64,000 bases of DNA. Source: JAZKFT01 sp039925965. GTDB lineage: Bacteria; Bacteroidota; Bacteroidia; Chitinophagales; Chitinophagaceae. This document shows positions 53,906-62,437 of the stretch, one piece after another. A model generated the notes under the pieces. It was not told the DNA's origin. It saw only the letters and a program-made list of their open reading frames with translations, and did not search any database. Each line of letters begins with the position of its first letter. Position 1 is the stretch's first letter. The position numbers were made by a program, and so were the translations under genes. Location: assembly GCA_039925965.1 (NCBI GenBank), contig JBDSXW010000022.1, positions 106,794 to 170,793 on the forward strand, written 5' to 3'.

Positions 53906-54087
53906 TTAGCAGCCCGCCTTTCCATTTCATCTTGTGTGATATAATTGCCGACAGATTCCTGTGCCAGCGCTTCAGCGATTTCAATATTGTACTGATCGAT
54001 ACTTATCCGACCAGACACTTCTCTCCGGCTACTCAAAAACGTTTTTAAAAGAAGCAATACAGACTTCTTTTCTGATTCATTCAACAT
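53899..54087 (-). CDS. Antitoxin of a RelE-type toxin-antitoxin pair
   Basis: Encodes MLNESEKKSVLLLLKTFLSS and then REVSGRISIDQYNIEIAEAL, ending RRAAKW, a size and pattern seen in Bacteroidota antitoxins next to RelE-like toxins. The homologous part may begin earlier (LDQQLQDYFSM), but no ATG precedes it, and the frame runs back to a TTG within the ctaA hairpin, so the start could also be mutated. Overlap with the toxin start supports one operon. If only the antitoxin works, it is an orphan. Confidence 0.6.
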   Translation of the reverse strand: MLNESEKKSVLLLLKTFLSSRREVSGRISIDQYNIEIAEALAQESVGNYITQDEMERRAAKW

Positions 54088-54158
54088 TGAAAAATAATCT
54101 TGTAGTTGTTGATCCAGGATGTTGGTGATTACTATTTGTATTAGTGTTGCGAATTTAT

Positions 54159-54195
54159 GTAAAGAAGTCAAGTTTTAAAAACTTGACTTCTTTAC
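54159..54195. terminator. 37-base palindrome at the ctaA end
   Basis: Two perfect 18-base arms around one A. On the minus strand the stop codon and the last codons of ctaA (V-K-K-S-S-F-stop) are palindrome sequence. It may terminate ctaA, though it lacks a T tract beyond the central TTTT. The core GTCAAGTTTT is shared with the hairpin at 16316. Confidence 0.7.
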
Positions 54196-55272
54196 AGCAG
54201 CATTGATAAACAACATCCAGACCATCACCAACAAAAATAGCATCCCGCAAAACTGGTGCAGCTGTGCTATCCATTCAAACGCTCCCCAACGATTCGGTAC
54301 GATCCGCGTGCTGGTCAGCACACTGCCGATACCGAGCAACACTTGTAAAAAAATAACGCCCATCGGCAGCCATTTTGTCCTATTAAAAAAGCGGGTGCCA
54401 CGTACTTTAAAGGCCTTGATGCTCCAGATGATGACCAGCAATAATAAGAGGTAAGCCATACCCCGGTGCATAAAATGCACGAGTATTTTGTTGTTGATGA
54501 AATTGAGAAATCCGTCTGTTTCTTTGTACATGCCCATGGGTATTGCCTGCCCGTTGATATCCGGCCAGGTGGGTGCGGCCGTGGCTGCTTTGTTACCGGC
54601 CATCAGGGCGCCATATACCAATTGAAAAACTAAAACAATCGAGATAACCACGCTATATTTTCTTAAAGAAACTTGCCGTTCCACCTGCTCTTTTGGAACC
54701 AATAATTGCAGGGCAAACCAGAATGTATACGCCAGCAGAAACAGGGCAAAAATAAAATGCAAAGCCAGGCGGGTAGGCTTCACATATACCGCATCGCCAT
54801 CGAGGCCGCTGGCAACCATTATCCAACCTACTGCACCTTGCAGCGCACCCAAAAGAAAGAGGATCAGCAATGGTTTCACCATGGCTTTTTGAAACTTGCG
54901 GGTAAACAAAAAATAGACAAACCCAAGCGCGAAAACCACTCCGATCAGCCTGGCCCAGAGGCGATGGAACCATTCCCAGAAAAAAATAAATTTGAAATCG
55001 TGCAGGTTAAAATCCGAATTCAGGAGGTGATACTGCGGCGTTTGCTGGTACTTGCCAAACTCCGCCAGCCATTGCTGTTCGCTGATGGGTGGCAGGGCAC
55101 CCGTTACCACATTCCATTCGGTGATGGAGAGTCCACTGCCGGTAAGCCGCGTAATACCGCCGAGTAAAATCTGGATGACCGTCATCCCCACGCCAATCAA
55201 AAGCCAGATGGCTACCGCCCTGTTGTTTTTACGTTGTTCTTCGCTTCTCATCTCCACTATAACAGATTCCAT
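54175..55272 (-). CDS. ctaA: Heme A synthase
   Basis: Oxidises heme O to heme A for cytochrome oxidase, in the inner membrane (COX15/CtaA). About 365 residues and eight membrane helices. Motifs: GGITRLTGSGLSITEWNVVT, FWEWFHRLWARLIG, KPTRLALHF, HFMHRGMAYL and AQLHQFCGML with the heme-ligand histidines. A -7 element at 55296-55303 makes the first upstream Met codons unlikely; ATG 55272 or 55251 is preferred. The C-terminal six residues come from a palindrome. Confidence 0.92.
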   Translation of the reverse strand: MESVIVEMRSEEQRKNNRAVAIWLLIGVGMTVIQILLGGITRLTGSGLSITEWNVVTGALPPISEQQWLAEFGKYQQTPQYHLLNSDFNLHDFKFIFFWEWFHRLWARLIGVVFALGFVYFLFTRKFQKAMVKPLLILFLLGALQGAVGWIMVASGLDGDAVYVKPTRLALHFIFALFLLAYTFWFALQLLVPKEQVERQVSLRKYSVVISIVLVFQLVYGALMAGNKAATAAPTWPDINGQAIPMGMYKETDGFLNFINNKILVHFMHRGMAYLLLLLVIIWSIKAFKVRGTRFFNRTKWLPMGVIFLQVLLGIGSVLTSTRIVPNRWGAFEWIAQLHQFCGMLFLLVMVWMLFINAAVKKSSF

Positions 55273-55295
55273 AAGCCGACGGTTCATTGAGGCCG

Positions 55296-55331
55296 CAAAG
55301 TTAATGTTGACAACTCTTTGCAATAATTTTG
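55296..55331. promoter_or_regulatory. Divergent -7 elements for ctaA and rnhB
   Basis: On the minus strand TAACTTTG (55303-55296), on the plus strand TAATTTTG (55324-55331). Both fit TAnnTTTG. They are 20 bases apart and face away from each other, which suits a shared divergent promoter. The -33 parts are not clear (a TTG 17 bases upstream of the minus one). Confidence 0.5.
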
Positions 55332-55367
55332 TTTAGAAGTTTGAATTTTATTTTTTCGAATCCTTAT

Positions 55368-55982
55368 ATGCTGCAATCCTTTTACGATCCCCACCTGGTA
55401 GAAGCCGGAATAGACGAAGCAGGGCGTGGCTGCTATGCTGGTCCTGTGTTTGCCGCGGCAGTTATTTTACCCAAAGATTTTTACCACCCCCTGCTGAACG
55501 ATAGCAAGCAGCTAAGCCATGCCGAAAGAAATATCCTGCGGCCGGTAATTGAAGCCGAAGCCATTGGTTATGCGGTGGCACAGGTGAGTCATGAAGAAAT
55601 AGACCGGATTAATATTTTACAAGCCACCTACCAGGCCATGCACAAAGCACTGGATGCGTTGCTCCACGAGCCGCAATTACTGCTGATCGATGGCAATCGG
55701 TTTAAGCCCTACCGGTCGGTTACCCATCTTTGTATAATAAAGGGAGACGGACTTTATGCCAGCATCGCAGCCGCCAGCGTGTTGGCAAAGACCTACCGCG
55801 ATGATTTTATGCAGGCACTCCACCACCAGTTTCCGCACTACGACTGGATCAATAATAAAGGTTACGGCACCGCTTCTCACCGCAATGCCATCGTAGAACA
55901 TGGTCTCTGTGAATACCACCGCAAAAGCTTTAATATTCAGCCCCTGCAACTGGAGCTGGAGCTTCGGGAAGCGGAGGAATAG
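55368..55982 (+). CDS. rnhB: Ribonuclease HII
   Basis: Removes ribonucleotides and RNA from RNA/DNA hybrids. 204 residues. Active-site D16-E17 in GIDEAGRGCYAGPV, third Asp in LLIDGNRF, then GDGLYASIAAASVLAKTYRD and the conserved NNKGYGTASHRNAI. The frame is open from 55329, but ATG 55368 gives the family N-terminus and lies past the -7 element. Divergent from ctaA. Confidence 0.95.
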   Translation: MLQSFYDPHLVEAGIDEAGRGCYAGPVFAAAVILPKDFYHPLLNDSKQLSHAERNILRPVIEAEAIGYAVAQVSHEEIDRINILQATYQAMHKALDALLHEPQLLLIDGNRFKPYRSVTHLCIIKGDGLYASIAAASVLAKTYRDDFMQALHHQFPHYDWINNKGYGTASHRNAIVEHGLCEYHRKSFNIQPLQLELELREAEE

Positions 55983-56129
55983 GGTTTACGGGTTCACAAG
56001 GTCATGAGTTTACGACTTCAAAGCTTACTAATGATATTGTTCATCGGGCTCGTGTTTACTTGTGGATACTGCTTTGAAAAACTTTTGAACCCGTGGGCCC
56101 CGTAAACCCGTAAACCTGCATTTTAACAC
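55983..56129. repeat. GTTTACGGG word pair after rnhB
   Basis: GGGTTTACGGGTTCAC near 55983 and, inverted, CCCGTAAACCCGTAAACC near 56100, with GAGTTTACGACTTC between. This could fold as a long hairpin between the convergent genes. Confidence 0.5.
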
Positions 56130-56738
56130 TCACTCCCTCCATTCGCCCTTGCCCTGGCGCAATACAACGGGCTCCTCCCCGGTACAATCTACCACCGTAC
56201 TGGGTTCCATGCCACCCATCCCGCCATCGATCACAAAATCTACCAGGTGGCCAAAGCGTTCGTACATGATCTCCGGGTCGGTATAATCTTCCACCATATC
56301 ACCTGGCAAAGACGAGCTGAGGATCGGGTTTCCCAACCCTTCCAGAATGGCCATGGCGATATTGTTATCGGGAATGCGAAGGCCAATCGTAGACTTTTTA
56401 CTTTCTAAAATTCGTGGTACCTGTTTGCTGGCGGGCAAAATAAAAGTGTAGGGCCCCGGCAAATAGCTTTTCAGCAGCCGGTAAATGGGGGTGCCAATAC
56501 TTTTGGTATAATCGCTGAGATGACTCAGGTCGCGGCAAATAAAAGAGAGCTGGGCTTTCGAAGGATCTACGTTTTTGATTTTGCATATCCGTTCTATCGC
56601 CTTGTGCTGGGTGATATCACAGCCCAATCCATAAATGGTATCGGTAGGATAAATAACGACGCCTCCCTTTTGCAGGGCGTCCACTACTTGTTTAATGAGC
56701 CGCGGTTGCGGGTCTTCGGGGTGTATTCGTAAAAGCAT
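56130..56738 (-). CDS. Sua5/YciO/YrdC-family protein
   Basis: 202 residues. YrdC-fold segment: GGVVIYPTDTIYGLGCDITQ, KAIERICKIKNVDPSKAQLS, LPGPYTFILPASKQVPRIL, LGLRIPDN-type motif as IGLRIPDNN, and SSSLPGD. The family includes threonylcarbamoyl-AMP synthase TsaC for the t6A tRNA modification; this version is closest in pattern to YciO, whose role is less certain. I start at ATG 56738 because upstream codons to 56822 lack homology. Convergent with rnhB. Confidence 0.88.
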   Translation of the reverse strand: MLLRIHPEDPQPRLIKQVVDALQKGGVVIYPTDTIYGLGCDITQHKAIERICKIKNVDPSKAQLSFICRDLSHLSDYTKSIGTPIYRLLKSYLPGPYTFILPASKQVPRILESKKSTIGLRIPDNNIAMAILEGLGNPILSSSLPGDMVEDYTDPEIMYERFGHLVDFVIDGGMGGMEPSTVVDCTGEEPVVLRQGKGEWRE

Positions 56739-56921
56739 AATGGGAACGGCCACAATAATAAAGCCAACACAAAGATGCCTGTAAATTTTGAGGGCCACAA
56801 AAAGCGAGGGACGAAACCTCACGGATCCGGACAGCTACGTTGACCACGCGGCTCCCATTTGTCCTATTGACCTCACCACGGATATTAAATTGGCGAACTC
56901 ATGTGCAGCGATCCCCAGCCC

Positions 56922-56950
56922 AAAAAAAACGGCCTCGTTTCCGAAGCCGC
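56922..56950 (-). terminator. Terminator after the LamG fragment
   Basis: On the minus strand CGGCTTCG pairs with CGAGGCCG (one mismatch) around GAAA and is followed by eight T. It must have served the gene whose 3' part remains at 56972-57436. Confidence 0.8.
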
Positions 56951-56971
56951 TTCCTTTCCCTTGACACCCAC

Positions 56972-57436
56972 TTATAATGGAATAAATTCAATTTCGTATT
57001 GCGATAGCCAGGTCGATCCTTCCAATCCCCATGAGGCCGCTGGTGTTACCTTCATCCAATAAAACAGTGTGCTCACTACATCCACTGATTTCACCAACTG
57101 GCTTACTGTTCTAGTACTGGTATTGGGGGCAGTTGTACAAGGCAATTCGGCTAATCCATCCCAGGTAAAGCTACCTTTCAAAACGAAATCTTTACCAGCA
57201 CCCAATGGAGCCTGGTTTTTCAAACGCCCGCCATAGCCATCGTTGCCAGGCCAATAGTCGATCAGGTTAGTGTACTTGGGATGCGCAGTAACATAAGTAA
57301 GACAGGTACCGCCTGCTATTTCTGCATCAGTCAGCGCCGTATTAAAAATCATTACGTCTGCGGTATAGATAGTGGAGAAACCCTGGGTAGGGTCGGCACC
57401 CCCGCCAAGGGTCAGGGGCGAAGTGTTGGTGAATGG
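56972..57436 (-). pseudogene. 3' fragment of a LamG/DUF4983 polysaccharide-utilisation protein
   Basis: About 155 residues from FTNTSPLTLGGGADPTQGF and IYTADVMIFNTALTDAEI through YWPGNDGYGGRLKNQAPLG to SWGLEGSTWLSQYEIEFIPL. This matches the end of a LamG-like domain followed by a DUF4983-type C-terminus as found beside SusC/SusD genes. The frame stays open to 57505, but those codons read the SusC fragment out of frame, so the junction is near 57436. No start of its own: a truncated remnant with its terminator. Confidence 0.75.
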
Positions 57437-59585
57437 GAACCTCGGAATTGTTATTGTAGATGCCCTTATTCTCATAAAGCCAGAATGCATCAACCGGTTG
57501 GCCAACGGCCAGTTTGGTATTTCCGATGATTAGCTCTGAAAGTCCGCCGGGCAAAGCTTTCAGCTTATTCTTGTTGTAGGTTGCATTAGCTATGACCGTC
57601 CGGCTAAATGCCTGTTTGCCTGCAGGAATGAGGTCGGCAGCAATTTTGAGATCTGCCCCCATATTGTTAACAGCCATCCCGGTTTTGTAAGCACCGGTAT
57701 AACCCCACTCCGCTGCAACGGGCACCGGAAGTAATTGGTCCTTGTCGTCGCGGTTATAAAGATCCAGCCCCAGTTTAAGGCGATTGTGCCAGGTGCCGAA
57801 GCGAACGCCGATATTGGTAGTTTCGTTGTAAGCCCATGGAATACCATAACCTACCCATCCATTTGTATACGGGCGGGAAACGCCCGGAATATCAGCGTAA
57901 GAGCCCAATGTAGGTTCGGCGCCCCAGCCTAAATCCACCCGGTAATGCGGGCCGGCATTAAAGCGATCGTCGCTGAGTGACTTGCCCAGGCGTCCCCAGG
58001 ATGCACTCAGCGACAAGTCATTTATTTTTTTGGAATTGGCTAGTAAATGTTGTTTGATATTCCATTCTGCACCTGCAGAATAACTGGTGTACCAGCGATG
58101 ATCGGGTTGCATATTAGAGGAACCATCCCTTCTTACAACAGCATTTATTTTTAATATTTCACCCAGTCTATAGGTAGCATTTCCGAAGAATGAGGCCAGC
58201 CGTGATTGCATTTTACTGGGGAAATAATATACCGCAAAACCAGTCGGGATGAGATAGTTGACATTATTGGGATCGCCATTTACCACGTTGATCTTAATAA
58301 AATCGTTGGGGCCGTTGTAAGCATAGGCATAATCGAATTTATATATATCCGCCTGGAAGTTCTGACCGCCTTCAATCAATAGTTTCTGATTGCCGCCAAG
58401 TCCAAACTCGTAGCCAAGTGTATTGCTGGCCATAAAGCGCTGGTTGTAACCAAAATAGCTGGAAACAAAATTGTTGCCTTCCAGCAGGGTCGCAGGCCAG
58501 AAGGCATCGCGGATCCCTTCGTTGTAATCAAATGCAATTCTCCCCTTGTATTTGATGTTATTAATATTTGCAGCAATAGCCACGTAGCCCTGTATAACAT
58601 TGGATACGTTGTTATCAATAGCCTTATCAAATTCATTGAGATAGTTACCATACCGGTTTTTATTGGGCGTCAGCGGGTTTGTTAAGTCTGGTATATACCG
58701 CTGTTCGGCCAGCCGGTCGCGAATATTGCGATTACGGTTACGGTCCAGGCGGTTGCAGTTAATCACACTCGACACCATCAGCCATTTGATCGGCGCTACG
58801 TTGATGAAGAACGAGCCGGTATACCGGTTAATATTGGTTTTATCAGCACTGGACGCATTTTTGGTGGCACTGGTGAAAAAGCGGAAGTTGGCCCGATCAG
58901 AACCACTGGTAAGGCTGAGATCGGCACTATACAGCATCGGGTTGCTGTAGTACAGGCCATCCCAATTAGCGGCACCGTAATAATCGCCATTGGTACTGTC
59001 GCGCAAGTAAGGTGCGTAGTTTAGCCTGTCAATCACGGAACCATATTTATCGTAGAAAGGCCGGCGGAAACTATTTTCGCAGGCTGCGTTCACGGGAGTG
59101 ATAGCGGGTTTGCCGGTAACGCCCATGTATGCATTCACGTTGATTTCACGGAGCCCGGAGTGGGCATTCTTTGTAGTAATCCAGATAACGTCATTTGCAG
59201 CCAGTGGCCCCAGGGAAGCCAGTGTTACCGGGTCTTTGATCACTTCAATGCTTTCGATATTACTGGGGCTAATGGTTGCGAGGAGGTTGGTAGCAGTACC
59301 AATTCGGTTGAAATCATATTTCTGAATTTCGTATGCAAATGGATTATCCTGCGTAAGCGGCACACCATTTAGATACACCACGGCTTGCTGGTCGTATAGC
59401 TCGCGTTTGCTAAGCAGCGGTGCTGCAATACCTTGAATAAAGATGGGTTGCTCTGTACCCGGTTCGCCAGTGGATTCCTGTATATAAGTACCAGCTGCAT
59501 TGCCCTTAACAAGCTGCTGCAATGAAATATAAGGCTGAGAGCTTACATAGCGCAGGGGAACACTGTTTATATGGGCTTTCGGCAA
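57342..59585 (-). pseudogene. SusC/RagA TonB-dependent receptor fragment, both ends missing
   Basis: Outer-membrane nutrient receptor family. The frame holds the plug (IESIEVIKDPVTLASLGPLA near 110) and many barrel strands (ADLSLTSGSDRANFRFFTSA, GWVGYGIPWAYNETTNIGV). It lacks the signal peptide, the carboxypeptidase-like N-terminal domain and the TonB box. Homology stops at ENKGIYNNNSEVP near 57436, after which the frame reads the LamG fragment out of frame. Upstream homology runs to about 59600 (IIPAPGYLPKAH), where GH31 sequence begins on the other strand and a stop appears. No start codon of its own. Confidence 0.8.
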
Positions 59586-59601
59586 ATAGCCTGGCGCAGG
59601 A

Positions 59602-61968
59602 ATGATGGTGTCAACGGGATATTATAAAGGAAGTAGGCGTAGCCGGCGTTCGGGTATTCAAAACCGATGTAGCCTGGGTGGGCTGGGGTTACTCATTTGG
59701 ATTGAATGGCGTTGCAGACGCAGCCCACATTATACCGCAATATGGCAATGCTGCCCGGCCATTTATTATTTCCTTAGATGGATGGGCCGGTACACAACGT
59801 TATGGAACCGTTTGGTCTGGCGACCAGACAGGTGGTGCATGGGAATATATCCGCTTTCATATTCCTACTTACCTGGGATCAGGTCTGTCGGGGCAGCCCA
59901 ATATTACTTCGGATATGGATGGGATTTTTGGCGGGAAGAACCCGGTAATAAATGCCAGGGATTTCCAGTGGAAAACATTTACCCCAAAGAAGGCAACGAT
60001 ATTCGTAACGGCATCTATTTACCAAAAGGAACCTGGATAGATTACTTCTCCGGCGAGCGGTACGAAGGCGATCGCATTATTAACAATTTTAATGCGCCCA
60101 TCTGGAAACTACCGGTGTTTATAAAAAACGGTGCCATCATTCCAATGGCCAACGCCAACAATAATGTTACAGAGATCAACAAGGGTTTACGAATTTATCA
60201 ACTGTATCCTGCTGGCAACACATCCTTTACCGAATACGAGGATGACGGACTTACTGAAGCCTATAAAAACGGCGCAGGAGCCACCACCCTTATTGAATCA
60301 TCAGCAGAAAACAACAAAGCTACCATCACCATTTACCCGTCAAAAGGCAACTTCACTGGCTTTATAAAAAACAAGGTGACTGAATTTCATATCAATGTAA
60401 GCCAACAACCTACTGGTGTAATTGTTTTGGTGGGGAAAAAGCCGGTGGCGCTCAAGAAAGCAACATCCAAAGCCGACTTTTTATCCGCCGCCAATGTATA
60501 TTATTTTGACCCGGCACCTAACCTAAACGAGTTTGCAACGAAAGGCAGTCCATTTGAAAAAGTAGTCATTACTAAAAACCCACAGTTGCTTATAAAACTG
60601 GCGGCGATCGATATTACCAGCAATGGTATAACGCTTACGGTAAATGGTTTCCGTCTTGACGCCGCCGATCGGCTCCTCAAATCATCCGGGAGCTTGGCTG
60701 CCCCGAAACAGGCAGGCCTGGTAGACTCTAATTCACAGGCCTATAGCTTGAAGCCGACCTGGAACAAAGTTCCCAATGCGGATTATTATGAAATAGTATT
60801 TAACGGCCAGATGTATAGTACCATTTCCAGCACGGGCCTGGCATTTGAAGACCTGGTGCCCGAAACAAATTACACGTTTAAACTGCGGTCAGTAAACAAA
60901 ACGCGCAGGTCGGACTGGATATCGTTTTCGGCCAAAACAAAAGTAAACCCGCTGGAATTTGCGATTAAGAATATTAGCGGCCATGAAACAGCAACAGCAG
61001 AGGAAGGATCTGAAATCTCCAATTTATTCGATTTTGACGAAACCAGTATGTGGCATACTGAATATGGGCAAAAGGCAATTCCTTTTGAGCTTGTAATGGA
61101 CCTGAGATCTGTAAACCAACTGGAAAAAATTCAATACCTGCCACGAAGCCGCGGCAATGGGATCTTGCTGAAAGGAGCGATCTCCTACAGCATGAACAAT
61201 ATTAACTGGACGGATGCAGGCCCATTTGAGTGGGCAAAAAACGGCGATACCAAAGAGTTTTTACTGCGCGACCACCCAACAGCACGTTATGTCAAATTGA
61301 AAGTCACCGACGCCGTCGGTAATTATGGTTCTGGCCGCGAGCTCTATGTGTTTAAGGTTCCGGGTTCCGTCAGTATTATTCCTGGGGATATTAATAACGA
61401 TAAGAAAATTGACAACAACGACCTTACCTCTTATATCAATTATACCGGCCTCAGAAAAGGCGACGGCGATTTTGACGGCTATATAAGCAAGGGAGATATT
61501 AACGGCAATGGCCTGATAGATGCCTATGATATTTCGACCGTAACTACCCAAATGGATGGCGGCGTAGGTACAGAACAGAAAGTAGCGTTGGCCGGCAAAA
61601 TAGAAATGAGCGCGGCAAAACAACAATACAATAAAGGCGAAATGATTGAATTAAAAGTAACAGGAATTGGTCTGAAGGCGGTAAACGCAATCAGCTTTGC
61701 ACTGCCCTATAATGCACAGGACGTTGAATTTGTTGGATTAACACCTATCAACACGAAGGCTATGCAAAACATGACCAACGACCGGCTGCACAGTAATGGG
61801 GTTAAAGCCCTTTATCCCACTTTTGTAAATGTTGGCGACCAGCCGGTGCTGTCGGGAACCATGGATGTGTTTATTATAAAGCTGAAGGCGAAGCGCATGC
61901 TTACGCTGGATCTGAAGCTCGTTGATGGCCTCCTTGTTGACAAACAATTAAACACTGTGAAATTTTGA
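59602..61968 (+). pseudogene. GH31 alpha-glucosidase-like multidomain protein, truncated and frameshifted
   Basis: From about 59606 one frame encodes the GH31 core (VAGVRVFKTDVAWVGWGYSF, WSGDQTGGAWEYIRFHIPT, SDMDGIFGGKN, RDFQWKTFTP). At about 59986 it jumps to the next frame at EGNDIRNGIYLPKGTWIDYF; in normal GH31 roughly 80 residues lie between, so a frameshifting deletion joined them. The second frame runs to 61968: GH31 C-terminal and DUF5110 part, FN3 (about 60740-60950), F5/8-type C domain, dockerin-like Ca repeats (PGDINNDKKIDNNDLTSYIN) and a cohesin-like domain. The first frame starts without signal peptide or N-terminal domain. Confidence 0.78.
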
Positions 61969-61971
61969 TCG

Positions 61972-62183
61972 ACTGCTGATAGCTTTTGGATGCCATAGAA
62001 ATGGCTGGTTCCGATGCCCGGGGCAAGTGGGCAGTCAATGACATCCTGCAACATTTGATCGATACCGAAAGAATATTCAGCTACCGGGCCTTGGCTTTCG
62101 CCCGCTATGAATCGCAGGCGATGCCATGGTGTTCTGAAGACGGGTATGCGATTGCAGCGGATGCAGGAACCCCTGCGCATTAA
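61972..62183 (+). pseudogene. DinB-family fragment
   Basis: About 65 codons: DARGKWAVNDILQHLIDTER, then IFSYRALAFARYESQ, which is the central metal-site helix of DinB/YfiT-like proteins (His and DTER). Both ends are missing: stops precede it, and after EDGYAIAADAGTPAH it ends. It directly follows the GH31 end. Confidence 0.65.
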
Positions 62184-62384
62184 TTCTTGTTTAATTTTCA
62201 GTTTGTTTATTGCATTAAGGTCCAATGGCCTACGCTATCGGAAGGTCTATCGGGAACCGATCCTGACCTTTAAAATCGTTGTCCCGCCATAGAATTCAAT
62301 AATTGCATAACAATAGACAACGGCACTCAATACAGCTGAAATACCGGGTTACTCCTGCTTTTATAACGATCTGTAAAAACAATA
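62184..62384. other. Non-coding stretch before the enolase terminator
   Basis: About 200 bases with no recognised gene or repeat. Together with the DinB fragment it makes the 470-base gap between the GH31 remnant and eno. Confidence 0.4.
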
Positions 62385-62413
62385 AGGGCCTCCTGAAAAG
62401 ATCAGGAGGCCCT
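62385..62413 (-). terminator. Rho-independent terminator of eno
   Basis: A perfect 12-bp stem (AGGGCCTCCTGA) with a 5-base loop. On the minus strand it is followed by TTATTGTTTTT. Lies 25 bases after the eno stop. Confidence 0.85.
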
Positions 62414-62437
62414 ATCGATAAATTAAGTGGAATTGAT

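Noticed and set aside
11600..54195. Defence island made of the ATPase, ORF6N and toxin-antitoxin genes
   Set aside because: They are 18-42 kb apart, separated by housekeeping genes, and each is damaged; no shared operon.
57342..59585. Complete SusC gene of a working PUL
   Set aside because: Signal peptide, N-terminal domains and C-terminus are missing and no SusD is present.
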